A DNA stretch of 55,502 bases from Prevotella sp. (GTDB lineage Bacteria; Bacteroidota; Bacteroidia; Bacteroidales; Bacteroidaceae): the NCBI GenBank assembly GCA_024697645.1, contig JAILFH010000094.1, positions 1-55,502 of the forward strand, written 5' to 3'. Positions 16,741 to 25,294 of the stretch are shown here, in pieces. The position numbers and the translations under genes are program-made. The notes under the pieces are model-generated. The model did not search any database. It was not told where the DNA came from and saw only the letters and a program-made list of their open reading frames with translations. Positions within the stretch are counted from its first letter, which is position 1. The number at the start of each line of letters is the position of its first letter.

Positions 16741-18092
16741 CTTTTTCGTTGCTGTCGGCAATCGGGCTCAGTGTTTTTCCTTTGCTATCGGTTCTCGCAA
16801 TGATTGCCTTTTCTATGCCTTTGCGCGCCCAAAACGATTCCGTCAGTCATTGGGGAATCAGTGCAGGCGTAAGTCCAGGATGGCTTATCGTGCTGGACGA
16901 ATACCAGAAGAAATATAAGAAAAACTCGGCAACCACTGCGTTTCAGTTGCAACTTGACTACACACCTCAGCCTGCCGACAAGAATCCTTTCGCTGAGGAT
17001 TACAACTATCCGACCTTTGGCTTCGGACTGAAACTGAATCGCAACGATGTGACAATGCACAGGTCGGTTGAAGATGGATGGGGAATGGCAGAGGAAGTAG
17101 ACTACGACTCACGACTTGGAAACATCCTTTCCGCCTATACAACCTTCACGCGACCCTTCCTCACTTGGCCTCGAGACGCATCGCCCGCTAAGCGGAAATT
17201 TGAACTCGACTACATGATTGGAACGGGCATCAGTTATGCAAAGCACAAATACAACAGTGGAAACAATGTAGATAACGAATTGATTGGTTCCCGATTCCTT
17301 ATCTATTTCGCCGCTGGGGCTCATGCCACGTGGCATCTGTCGCCGTCGTGGGCTCTCACAGGAGGCGTGGAGTTCTATCATCATAGTAACGGGGCGCTAA
17401 ACAGACCAAACAAAGGGGCAAACTTCTGGGGACCAATCGTGGGAGTGAGGTATAGGAACCATTATAAGAATTCCCCGCACAAAAGAAGCACTGAGGAAGC
17501 AAAGGCGAATCAGGAGGAAACATCGGGAGGCCACAACGACTTCAAAAAAGGCTGGGAACTGAACTTCTCTTTAGGTGCAGGCGCAAAGACTCTTCAGGAG
17601 GACTGGCAACTCACACAATTCAATACGCCCCCTGATTCTACGCGCTATCGCACCAGCCGATTCCATGCCTATGCGGCCTATTCAGCACAGGCAGATATCA
17701 TGTATAGATATGCTCGCCGATGGGCTTCGGGCATAGGCATTGATGCTTTCTATGGAACCTATGCCGATCGGGCAAGGGAGATTGAGGAAGCAGACCTGCT
17801 ACATGTTTCGGAGGGAAGGAAAGTGAACCCTTGGTCGTTGGGACTGGCATTTAAGCACAATGCCTACTATGGGAACGTCTCGCTTCGAATGTCTGTAGGC
17901 TACTATCTCTATCGACACATGGGCAGTCACGCCAAAATCATCGAGAAGCCCTATTATGAACGCATCGGCGTCTACTACTCGTTCCCCCGACTGGGTGGTC
18001 TGACTATCGGAGGCTGTGTCAAAGCCCATTTCACTAAGGCCGACCTCACTGAGTTTGTAGTGAGTTACCCAATAGGAATGAATAATGAGTAA
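16680..18092 (+). CDS. acyloxyacyl hydrolase (PagL-like lipid A deacylase)
   Basis: A 470-aa predicted outer-membrane protein from ATG 16680; the frame also opens at a TTG at 16674. The motif EFYHHSNGALNRPNKGANF (about residue 235) is the PagL signature with its catalytic His and Ser, so it may remove an acyl chain from lipid A. Unlike the short PagL barrel, a second region of similar size follows (about 290-470), rich in alternating aromatic strands, so it could be a doubled or extended barrel. The leader is long, with an N-terminal part coded by a palindromic repeat; a hydrophobic stretch SVFPLLSVLAMIAFSMP and LRAQ end the signal. The last residues (NNE) come from an AATGAG simple repeat. 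Confidence 0.75.
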   Translation: MGTTKKLLSILLPSSLRGVGAFSLLSAIGLSVFPLLSVLAMIAFSMPLRAQNDSVSHWGISAGVSPGWLIVLDEYQKKYKKNSATTAFQLQLDYTPQPADKNPFAEDYNYPTFGFGLKLNRNDVTMHRSVEDGWGMAEEVDYDSRLGNILSAYTTFTRPFLTWPRDASPAKRKFELDYMIGTGISYAKHKYNSGNNVDNELIGSRFLIYFAAGAHATWHLSPSWALTGGVEFYHHSNGALNRPNKGANFWGPIVGVRYRNHYKNSPHKRSTEEAKANQEETSGGHNDFKKGWELNFSLGAGAKTLQEDWQLTQFNTPPDSTRYRTSRFHAYAAYSAQADIMYRYARRWASGIGIDAFYGTYADRAREIEEADLLHVSEGRKVNPWSLGLAFKHNAYYGNVSLRMSVGYYLYRHMGSHAKIIEKPYYERIGVYYSFPRLGGLTIGGCVKAHFTKADLTEFVVSYPIGMNNE

Positions 18093-18181
18093 TGAGAAAT
18101 GAGCAATGAGTAATTAGCAATAAACAACGAGGAATGAAGAATTAATGTTTCGGAAGTTTTGCTTCCTTCCTCCTTTTTTTG

Positions 18182-18189
18182 TATCTTTG
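18182..18189 (+). promoter_or_regulatory. -7 box of rlmD
   Basis: TATCTTTG followed by CACC. An in-frame start codon at 18179 overlaps this box, so the ATG at 18215 must be the real start. Confidence 0.75.
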
Positions 18190-18214
18190 CACCACTGAAA
18201 ACAAAAACGCGATT

Positions 18215-19711
18215 ATGGCAAGAAAAAAGAAACCATTACCCATATTTGAGAACGTAACCATTACCGATATCGCCGCTGAAGGAAAATCGTTGGTGAGAAT
18301 CCATATTCCTGCTCACGACGGAACTGAGGAAAGCCAGTTGGTGGTGTTTGTTCCCTGTGCTGTTCCAGGCGATGTTGTTGATTTGCAGATTCGCAGAAAG
18401 AAGCATAGTTATGCCGAAGCCGAGGTGATTCGGTTCCACAAACTGAGCGAGAAGCGCGCTGAGCCTCGTTGCAAGCATTTCGGTGTCTGTGGCGGTTGCA
18501 AATGGCAACAGTTGCCCTATGAGGAGCAACTGAAGTTCAAGCAGCAGCAAGTCTATGACCAACTCACTCGTATCGGGCATCTGCAACTGCCCGCTCCAGG
18601 CACTACTTCGGCTGATGGCAAATGCACTTTCCAACCCATCATGGGCTCGGTGAAACAATACGAATATCGCAACAAACTGGACTTCGGTGCTGCTAATAAG
18701 CGCTATCTCACCAAGGAGGAAATTGCCAGTTTGCCCGAACGCGAAGGTGCAGAAAGCGCGAAGAATATTCCCGCCCTGGGATTCCATATCACAGGCGCTT
18801 TCGACAAGATTCTGCCTATTGAGCAATGCCATCTGATGGAACCGCTCTGCAACGATATCCGAAATAGCGTTGCCAACTATGCGCTGGAAAACGACATTCC
18901 TTTCTTCGACCTCAGGGCACAGACTGGAATGCTCCGCGACGTTATCATCAGAAACTCAAATTCGGGTGAATGGATGGTGATTGTTCAGGTGAAACTGCAA
19001 GAGGCAGACGACCATCAGAAACTCGAAGGACTGTTAAAGTTCTTGTTGAACAAATTCCCGCAAATCACTTCACTACTTTGGGTTGACAACCAGAAGTGCA
19101 ACGATACATTCCACGATCTCGACGTGCATGTATTCCATGGGAAAGACCATATCATCGAGACAATGGAAGACCTGAAGTTCAAGGTTGGACCGAAGTCGTT
19201 CTATCAGACCAATACCGAGCAAGCCTATCATCTATACAGTGTTGCACGGGAATTTGCCGACTGCAGTGGTCACTTGGTCTACGACCTTTATACGGGCACC
19301 GGCACCATCGCAAATTTCGTAGCACGGCAGGCTCGTCAGGTCATCGGAATCGAATATGTCCCTGAAGCCATTGAGGACGCAAAAGTCAATGCCCAGTTGA
19401 ACAATATCGACAACACCTTGTTCTTTGCTGGCGACATGAAGGACATTCTGACCGACGAGTTCATTAGCGAGCATGGTCGGCCCGACGTCATCATCACAGA
19501 TCCTCCCCGCGCGGGAATGCATCCTGATGTGGTGAACACGATTATGAATGCCGCACCCAAGCGCATTGTCTATGTTTCGTGCAATCCAGCCACACAGGCT
19601 CGCGATTTGGAAATGCTCTGCCGCGACTACGACATTCGCCGCATTCAGCCTGTCGACATGTTCCCACATACACCCCATGTAGAAAACGTGGTGCTGCTGG
19701 AAAAGCGTTGA
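18215..19711 (+). CDS. rlmD: 23S rRNA (uracil-C5)-methyltransferase, RlmD/TrmA family
   Basis: A 498-aa SAM-dependent enzyme that methylates C5 of a uracil in RNA. The N-terminal TRAM-like domain (about 12-80) is followed by three of the four cluster Cys in C-x5-C-x2-C (CKHFGVCGGC, residues 86-95); the fourth is likely in IEQCHLM. The C-terminal methyltransferase domain has LYTGTGTIANF (SAM loop), DPPRAGMHPDV and SCNPATQARD with the catalytic Cys, and a final Glu in HVENVVLLEK. RlmD (U1939) is the usual call for such proteins, but RlmCD/TrmA specificity cannot be told by eye. Confidence 0.9.
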   Translation: MARKKKPLPIFENVTITDIAAEGKSLVRIHIPAHDGTEESQLVVFVPCAVPGDVVDLQIRRKKHSYAEAEVIRFHKLSEKRAEPRCKHFGVCGGCKWQQLPYEEQLKFKQQQVYDQLTRIGHLQLPAPGTTSADGKCTFQPIMGSVKQYEYRNKLDFGAANKRYLTKEEIASLPEREGAESAKNIPALGFHITGAFDKILPIEQCHLMEPLCNDIRNSVANYALENDIPFFDLRAQTGMLRDVIIRNSNSGEWMVIVQVKLQEADDHQKLEGLLKFLLNKFPQITSLLWVDNQKCNDTFHDLDVHVFHGKDHIIETMEDLKFKVGPKSFYQTNTEQAYHLYSVAREFADCSGHLVYDLYTGTGTIANFVARQARQVIGIEYVPEAIEDAKVNAQLNNIDNTLFFAGDMKDILTDEFISEHGRPDVIITDPPRAGMHPDVVNTIMNAAPKRIVYVSCNPATQARDLEMLCRDYDIRRIQPVDMFPHTPHVENVVLLEKR

Positions 19712-19754
19712 TGAAAACTTGTCGGAAAAATTGAAAAGAATTAATTCCTTTTCA

Positions 19755-19786
19755 TTTGCTAGAATAAAAAAATTTTTTTACCTTTG
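19755..19786 (+). promoter_or_regulatory. promoter of phosphohexomutase gene
   Basis: TTTG (19755-19758), 20 bp, TACCTTTG (19779-19786), then CA. A textbook Bacteroidota promoter 40 bp before the ATG. Confidence 0.8.
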
Positions 19787-19825
19787 CAAAATATGAACCT
19801 TTTGAACAATTAAAATAAATTTTAA

Positions 19826-21568
19826 ATGGAAAACAAAGATCTCATTGCCCAATGTGAAGAAAGGGCAAAGCAGTGGTTGTCTCCTGCTTTCGACGAAGAG
19901 ACACGTAAGGCTGTAGAAGCAATGCTCAAGAATGAGGACAAGACAGAACTCATTGACGCCTTCTATCGTGATCTGGAATTTGGCACAGGTGGTCTGCGTG
20001 GCATCATGGGTGCTGGTACAAACCGCATGAACAAATACATTGTCGGTATGGCCACACAAGGCTTCGCAAACTACATTCTGAAGGCATTCCCCGGCAAGCA
20101 GTGCAGCGTTGTTGTTGGACACGACTGCCGTAACAATGGCCGCATGTTTGCAGAGTCAGTTGCAGATATCTTCTCGGCTAATGGTATCAAGGTTTATCTG
20201 TTTGAGAGCCTTCGCCCCACTCCAGAGATTTCTTTCGCCATTCGTCAACTCGGATGCCAGGCTGGTGTGAACGTAACTGCTTCGCACAACCCGAAGGAGT
20301 ATAACGGCTACAAGGCTTATTGGGAAGATGGCGCTCAGGTGCTTGCTCCCCACGACAAGGGTATCATCGACGAGGTGAACAAGGTGAAGATTGAGGACGT
20401 GAAGTTTGAAGGCAACAAGGAACTCATCGACATCATCGGTGGTGAGATGGACTGGGACTACCTGCAGGCTGTGAAGGAAGCAATGGTCGACCAGGATGTT
20501 ATCCTGCGCCAGAAGGACCTGAACATCGTTTATTCTCCTATGCACGGAACAGGTCGCGTAATCATTCCCGAGGCTCTTCGTTCATGGGGATTCCAGAACA
20601 TCCACGTTGTTCCCGAGCAGATGGTTATCGACGGAAACTTCCCGACAGTTGTTTCGCCGAATCCAGAGAATGCAGAGGCAATGACGCTGGGTATGAAACT
20701 TGGTACACGCCTGAATGCCGACCTGGTGATTGCATCCGATCCCGATGCTGACCGTCTCGCTATCGTTTGCCGCAACGCCAAGGGTGAATGGGAAATCATC
20801 AATGGTAACCAGACTTGCATGATGTTCTGCTGGTATATCATCGCCAACAAGAAGAAACTTGGCCAACTGAAGGGCAACGAATTCCTCGTGAAAACCATCG
20901 TGACAACTGAAGTGATTCGTAAGATTGCCGAGAAGAACGGCGTAGAACTTCGCGACTGCTACACAGGTTTCAAGTGGATTGCCAACGAGATTCGCAAGGA
21001 CGAGGGCGTCAAGAAATATATCGGTGGTGGTGAGGAATCATTCGGATTCCTGCCGTTCGACAAGGTTCGCGACAAGGATTCACCAGCATCTATCTGCCTG
21101 ATTTGCGAGATTGCTGCATGGGCAAAGGATAATGGCAAGACCCTCTATGACCTGCTGATGGACATCTACGTTGAGTACGGATTCTCCTTCGAGCACACTG
21201 TTAATGTCGTTCGTCCGGGTAAGACTGGTGCCGACGAGATTAAGCAGATGATGGTTGACTTCCGCAAGAATCCTCCAACAGAACTGGGCGGTTCTGAGAT
21301 TGCATTCACTCGCGACTTCCAGACACTGGAGAAGAAGAATGCTGACGGCACAGTTGAGAAACTTGACATGCCCGATACTTCTAACGTGCTGCAGTGGTTC
21401 TGCACAGATGGCACAAAGGTAAGCGTTCGTCCTTCAGGAACAGAGCCGAAGATTAAGTTCTACGTGGAGGTGAAGGATCCCACAATGAAGTGCGCTGGTT
21501 GCTATGAGCGCTGCCTTGCAGGTGCAAAGGAAAAACTCGAGGCCATCAAGCAAAGCCTGGGACTCTAA
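19826..21568 (+). CDS. phosphoglucomutase/phosphomannomutase family enzyme
   Basis: A 580-aa cytoplasmic alpha-D-phosphohexomutase that interconverts 1- and 6-phosphates of glucose or mannose. All four family loops are present: phosphoserine loop TASHNPKEYNG (about 150), metal loop SDPDADRLAI (about 304), sugar loop GGGEESFGFLP (about 400) and phosphate loop RPSGTEPKIKFY (about 534). The N-terminal GTGGLRGIMGAG is typical of the PgcA/PGM2-type long form. It is monocistronic with its own promoter and terminator. Whether glucose or mannose is preferred is not readable. Confidence 0.93.
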   Translation: MENKDLIAQCEERAKQWLSPAFDEETRKAVEAMLKNEDKTELIDAFYRDLEFGTGGLRGIMGAGTNRMNKYIVGMATQGFANYILKAFPGKQCSVVVGHDCRNNGRMFAESVADIFSANGIKVYLFESLRPTPEISFAIRQLGCQAGVNVTASHNPKEYNGYKAYWEDGAQVLAPHDKGIIDEVNKVKIEDVKFEGNKELIDIIGGEMDWDYLQAVKEAMVDQDVILRQKDLNIVYSPMHGTGRVIIPEALRSWGFQNIHVVPEQMVIDGNFPTVVSPNPENAEAMTLGMKLGTRLNADLVIASDPDADRLAIVCRNAKGEWEIINGNQTCMMFCWYIIANKKKLGQLKGNEFLVKTIVTTEVIRKIAEKNGVELRDCYTGFKWIANEIRKDEGVKKYIGGGEESFGFLPFDKVRDKDSPASICLICEIAAWAKDNGKTLYDLLMDIYVEYGFSFEHTVNVVRPGKTGADEIKQMMVDFRKNPPTELGGSEIAFTRDFQTLEKKNADGTVEKLDMPDTSNVLQWFCTDGTKVSVRPSGTEPKIKFYVEVKDPTMKCAGCYERCLAGAKEKLEAIKQSLGL

Positions 21569-21626
21569 TTGAGCATCATGCAGCGAGGCAAACAAATTCT
21601 GTTGCTTCACTGCCCCACTCTATAGC

Positions 21627-21662
21627 AAATCGGGAATCTCGCAATGAGGTTCCCGATTTCTT
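21627..21662 (+). terminator. terminator of phosphohexomutase gene
   Basis: 10-bp stem AAATCGGGAA (21627-21636) / TTCCCGATTT (21650-21659), then CTTTTG. Confidence 0.85.
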
Positions 21663-21724
21663 TTGCTGTATAAATAACTATTTGGGGCGTCAAATATATA
21701 CAATCATTAGAAACGTTCTTCTGG

Positions 21725-21840
21725 CAGCAGATTATGGAATTTCACTTTTGTTACCTATGCGCCTTTCCGGCTGCAAATTGCTTTCGAACTTTGCTTTTGT
21801 TACTGATGGACTTTTCCCGTTGCAATTTGCTTCAGAATAA
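21725..21840 (+). repeat. imperfect direct duplication of ~50 bp
   Basis: CTTTTGTTAC..ATG..CTTTTCC..TTGCAAATTGCTTC-AGAA occurs twice, at about 21746-21789 and 21795-21837, with scattered differences. The region lies between two terminators and has no gene. Confidence 0.6.
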
Positions 21841-21887
21841 ATCTTTTAATCTTCCCTGACCTTACTTCAAGCCGTTCGCATAGGGCA

Positions 21888-21924
21888 ACAAAAAATCGGG
21901 AACCATTTGATTGGATTCCCGATT
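21888..21924 (-). terminator. terminator of tRNA-Cys
   Basis: On the minus strand, stem AATCGGGAA / TTCCCGATT (21924-21916 with 21902-21894) followed by a T run. The stem matches that of the phosphohexomutase terminator. Confidence 0.85.
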
Positions 21925-21930
21925 CCTGTG

Positions 21931-22001
21931 AGGTGCGTAGCGGAGTCGAACCGCTCTATTTGGTTTTGCAGACCAACACATAACCGCTTTGTTAACGCAC
22001 C
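21931..22001 (-). tRNA. tRNA-Cys (anticodon GCA)
   Basis: A 71-nt cloverleaf: acceptor GGTGCGT / ACGCACC with discriminator T(U), anticodon stem TTGGT / ACCAA around the loop CTGCAAA (anticodon GCA), and T arm GCGGTTCGACTCCGC. CCA is not encoded, as usual in Bacteroidota. Own promoter and terminator. Confidence 0.95.
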
Positions 22002-22044
22002 AAATTGGTTGCTTCAGAAACTCAAGGGTTTCATTTAGCGACTG

Positions 22045-22052
22045 CAAAGGTA
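22045..22052 (-). promoter_or_regulatory. -7 box of tRNA-Cys
   Basis: TACCTTTG on the minus strand followed by CAG, 43 bp before the mature 5' end. Confidence 0.7.
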
Positions 22053-22084
22053 AAATAATTATTCCGTTCTACCAAATTTTTTCT

Positions 22085-22294
22085 TCACTTTTTCTTAAAA
22101 CATGCAGGCTTTTCATGTTTTTTCTGCTGCTCTGCAACTTGTTTGCGCCTTTGTTCACGCAAAACGCATCCAGCACAACCAGCGCAAGGGTCGTCTGCCT
22201 GCAGAATGGCTTTGCGGATGCGATAGACTGCATAGCCAACCGACAACAACAGGAAAACCGCAACGAGAACGTACTGAATGGTCTGGGCTTCCAT
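22085..22294 (-). CDS. FeoB-associated Cys-rich membrane protein
   Basis: A 69-aa protein from the ATG at 22294 (longer in-frame starts reach 22378 but add unlike sequence). One N-terminal membrane helix (about residues 5-24, VLVAVFLLLSVGYAVYRI) is followed by a Cys-rich segment DDPCAGCAGCVLREQRRK and a Lys-rich tail with one more Cys. This is the layout of the small proteins found with the ferrous iron transporter FeoB. No feoB lies in the window, so the gene stands apart from its usual partner. Iron-related function is inferred. Confidence 0.7.
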   Translation of the reverse strand: MEAQTIQYVLVAVFLLLSVGYAVYRIRKAILQADDPCAGCAGCVLREQRRKQVAEQQKKHEKPACFKKK

Positions 22295-22428
22295 GAGGCG
22301 TTTTTGAGAACGATTCCCCTCCCAAACCTGAGGATGGAAGGGGAATCGAAAGGGTTGATATTCAATAACTCCAGACAATCTGCCAAAGCCGACTAACCGA
22401 CTTCAGTGACAAATCATCTTTCTGCAAA

Positions 22429-23709
22429 TCAATAGGCAAAGAGAGGATAGTTCTTCATCGTCTCATTCACACGCTGGCGAACACTAGCAATTACCTTCTC
22501 ATCCTCAGGAGCATTGAGCACCTCCTCGATGAGTTCAGCGATGAGAACCATCAGGTCTTCCTTAGCACCACGAGTTGTGATAGCAGGAGTTCCGAGACGC
22601 AGACCTGAGGTCTGGAAAGCCGAACGACTATCGAACGGAACCATGTTCTTGTTAACCGTGATATCGGCGGCTACAAGAGCATTCTCGGCAACCTTACCAG
22701 TCAGATCAGGATACTTCGTGCGGAGATCAACCAGCATCGAGTGGTTGTCGGTACCGCCACTGACGATATGGAATCCACGCTTGATGAGTTCGTCGGCAAG
22801 CACGGCGGCATTCTTCTTCACCTGCTTTGCCCACTCCTTGAACTCAGGCTTCAGAGCCTCACCAAAGGCAACTGCCTTTGCAGCAATGACATGCTCCAGC
22901 GGACCACCCTGCTGACCGGGGAATACAGCAGAATTGATCAACTGCGACATCATCTTCGTCACACCCTTCGGAGTCTTCAGTCCCCAAGGATTCTCGAAGT
23001 CCTTACCCATCAGGATGATACCTCCACGCGGACCACGAAGAGTCTTGTGAGTGGTTGAAGTAACGATGTGGGCATATTTCACAGGATTGTCGAGCAAGCC
23101 TGCAGCAATCAGACCTGCGGGATGAGCCATATCTACCATCAGCAGAGCACCAACCTTATCGGCAATCTCACGCATGCGCTTGTAGTCCCACTCACGGCTA
23201 TAGGCTGAACCACCACCGATAATCAGTTTTGGCTTATGCTCCAGTGCGAGTTGCTCCATCTCATCATAATCCACGCGACCGGTCTCGCGGTTCAGATTAT
23301 ATCCAACCGGATTGTACAGGATTCCACTGGTATTTACGTGTGAACCATGAGACAAATGGCCACCATGATCGAGGTTCATACCCATGAATGTATCGCCAGG
23401 CTTCAGCACTGCCAGAAGCACTGCCGCATTGGCCTGTGCACCAGAGTGAGGCTGTACGTTAGCATACTCGGCATCGAAAAGTTTGCAGACACGCTCAATG
23501 GCGAGTTTCTCCACTTCGTCAACCACCTGACAACCGCCATAATAGCGCTTGCCGGGATAACCCTCTGCATATTTGTTAGTGAGATAAGAGCCCATGGCTT
23601 CCATCACCTGGTCACTCACAAAATTCTCTGAGGCAATGAGTTCCATTCCCTTCAACTGACGCTGATGTTCTTTCTCAATCAGGTCAAAAATCACTTGGTC
23701 TCTTTCCAT
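22429..23709 (-). CDS. glyA: serine hydroxymethyltransferase
   Basis: A 426-aa PLP enzyme that converts serine and tetrahydrofolate to glycine and methylene-THF. Signatures: [39 protein letters not shown], and [14 protein letters not shown] with the PLP Lys near residue 221. Length is normal. It lies 48 bp behind pyrI on the same strand and may be read from the pyrB promoter, coupling one-carbon supply with pyrimidine synthesis. Confidence 0.97.
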   Translation of the reverse strand: MERDQVIFDLIEKEHQRQLKGMELIASENFVSDQVMEAMGSYLTNKYAEGYPGKRYYGGCQVVDEVEKLAIERVCKLFDAEYANVQPHSGAQANAAVLLAVLKPGDTFMGMNLDHGGHLSHGSHVNTSGILYNPVGYNLNRETGRVDYDEMEQLALEHKPKLIIGGGSAYSREWDYKRMREIADKVGALLMVDMAHPAGLIAAGLLDNPVKYAHIVTSTTHKTLRGPRGGIILMGKDFENPWGLKTPKGVTKMMSQLINSAVFPGQQGGPLEHVIAAKAVAFGEALKPEFKEWAKQVKKNAAVLADELIKRGFHIVSGGTDNHSMLVDLRTKYPDLTGKVAENALVAADITVNKNMVPFDSRSAFQTSGLRLGTPAITTRGAKEDLMVLIAELIEEVLNAPEDEKVIASVRQRVNETMKNYPLFAY

Positions 23710-23757
23710 AGAAACTGATTGTTTTATTATTTTGTTTGTTAATGATTCAATTGAGTT

Positions 23758-24216
23758 CTAGCAAAGTTTCACCTTGCTCATATCCTGTTCCATATCACAG
23801 TAATGGCATTTGCAGATACCGCGATCCTTGTCGACGACATGGAAGATGGTCTTCATCGGCTCGTTATTGGTGATGCAGACGGGATTGTTGCAACGTACGA
23901 TGCCACGAAGTTCATCGGGCGTATCAACGGTTTTCTTTTCCACCACCTCGTAATCGCGAATGATGTTCAGCACCACTTTCGGAGCCACTACTGACAGACG
24001 CGAAATCTCTTCATCGGTGAAGAACTTGTCCGACACTTTGATGATGCCTTTCTTTCCGACTTTCTCCGAAGCGTAGTTGTTACCTATCGTGACGAGGTTC
24101 GGCGAATCCAGCAATCCAAGCAGTGCTGCCACCTGAAATGTCTTCTGAGCAGGAATGTGGTCTATTACGGTTCCATTCTCAATGGCCGCCACAAGAAGTT
24201 CTTTTCTCTTGTCCAT
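23758..24216 (-). CDS. pyrI: aspartate carbamoyltransferase regulatory chain
   Basis: A 152-aa allosteric subunit of aspartate transcarbamoylase; binds nucleotides at its N-terminal domain and contacts PyrB through a zinc site. The four zinc Cys are visible: CNNPVC (C-x4-C) and CKCHYC (C-x2-C) near 110-142. The start is 15 bp behind the pyrB stop, so the two chains are coupled. Confidence 0.96.
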   Translation of the reverse strand: MDKRKELLVAAIENGTVIDHIPAQKTFQVAALLGLLDSPNLVTIGNNYASEKVGKKGIIKVSDKFFTDEEISRLSVVAPKVVLNIIRDYEVVEKKTVDTPDELRGIVRCNNPVCITNNEPMKTIFHVVDKDRGICKCHYCDMEQDMSKVKLC

Positions 24217-24231
24217 ATTTTGCTTTCTTTT

Positions 24232-25179
24232 TTATTCAATAATCGTTTTGTCAGCCTTCACGTCATCAAGGGTGATACCGAGGCAATAACTGAAGATAGC
24301 CTGACGGGCATAAAGTCCATTCTGGGCCTGCTGAATATAGTAGGCATGAGGATTGTCGTCAACATCATAGGCAATCTCATTCACACGTGGCAGTGGGTGC
24401 AGGATTCGCATGTTTTCCTTCACGTTTCCAAGCATGTCGTTGCGCAGGATATAGACATTCTTCACTCGCTCATATTCCATCAGGTCGGAAAAACGTTCCT
24501 TCTGTACACGCGTCATATAAATAATGTCGGCGTCGGAAATCACCTTCTCGTTGAAGGCTGTATGTTCCTGGAATTTGATGCCATTCTCCTTGCAATAGAT
24601 CTTGTATTCATTGGGCATTGCCAGTTCCTTAGGCGCAACGAAGTGGAACGTAGGATTGAAATGGCGCATCGCCATGAGCAGGGAGTGAACCGTGCGACCA
24701 TATTTCAGGTCGCCGACGAGATAGATATTCAGATCCTCCAGTTTGCCCTGCGTCTTGTAGATGGAATACAGGTCGAGCATGGTCTGTGAGGGATGCTGAT
24801 GAGATCCGTCGCCAGCATTGATGATAGGCACTGGTGCCACCTCACTTGCATACTGGGCTGCTCCTTCCAGATGATGCCTCATCGCAATCACGTCAGCATA
24901 GTTCGAAACCATCAGGATTGTATCCTTCAGCGTCTCGCCTTTTGATACACTCGATGCCTTTGCATCGGAAAAACCGATGACACGAGCGCCCAGACGATTG
25001 GCTGCGGTCTCAAAACTCAGACGTGTGCGGGTGGAAGGTTCATAGAATAGCGTTGCTACTACTTTTCCCTTCAGAAGTTCTCTGTTGGGATGTTTTTCAA
25101 ACTCTGCTGCCATCTCTATGAGGTACTTGATTTTCTCTTTTGAGAGATCGGCAATTGTCACAAAATTATGTTTTTCCAT
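24232..25179 (-). CDS. pyrB: aspartate carbamoyltransferase catalytic chain
   Basis: A 315-aa enzyme that joins carbamoyl phosphate and aspartate, the first committed pyrimidine step. Motifs: [16 protein letters not shown] (carbamoyl-phosphate site), [18 protein letters not shown] and HPLPRVNEI. It forms the class B ATCase with the adjacent PyrI. No PyrR-type attenuator was recognised in its leader. Confidence 0.97.
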   Translation of the reverse strand: MEKHNFVTIADLSKEKIKYLIEMAAEFEKHPNRELLKGKVVATLFYEPSTRTRLSFETAANRLGARVIGFSDAKASSVSKGETLKDTILMVSNYADVIAMRHHLEGAAQYASEVAPVPIINAGDGSHQHPSQTMLDLYSIYKTQGKLEDLNIYLVGDLKYGRTVHSLLMAMRHFNPTFHFVAPKELAMPNEYKIYCKENGIKFQEHTAFNEKVISDADIIYMTRVQKERFSDLMEYERVKNVYILRNDMLGNVKENMRILHPLPRVNEIAYDVDDNPHAYYIQQAQNGLYARQAIFSYCLGITLDDVKADKTIIE

Positions 25180-25212
25180 CTACGTTTTGAGTTGAATGTA
25201 CTTTTTCGAGCG

Positions 25213-25220
25213 CTAAGTTA
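25213..25220 (-). promoter_or_regulatory. probable -7 box of pyrB-pyrI-glyA
   Basis: TAACTTAG on the minus strand, one base off TAnnTTTG, about 34 bp before the pyrB ATG. Divergent from the penicillin-binding protein promoter. Confidence 0.45.
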
Positions 25221-25264
25221 CACATATTTTTTCTAATTTAGCCGATAATTAAAAAGAAAAATTG

Positions 25265-25272
25265 TATTTTTG
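25265..25272 (+). promoter_or_regulatory. -7 box of penicillin-binding protein gene
   Basis: TATTTTTG followed by CAG, 22 bp before the ATG at 25295. An in-frame start at 25262 would overlap the box and is rejected. Confidence 0.6.
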
Positions 25273-25294
25273 CAGAAAATTATATTTCATTACA

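Noticed and set aside
21989..22396. 135-aa plus-strand frame
   Set aside because: It runs antisense through tRNA-Cys and the FeoB-associated gene, which has the better coding character.
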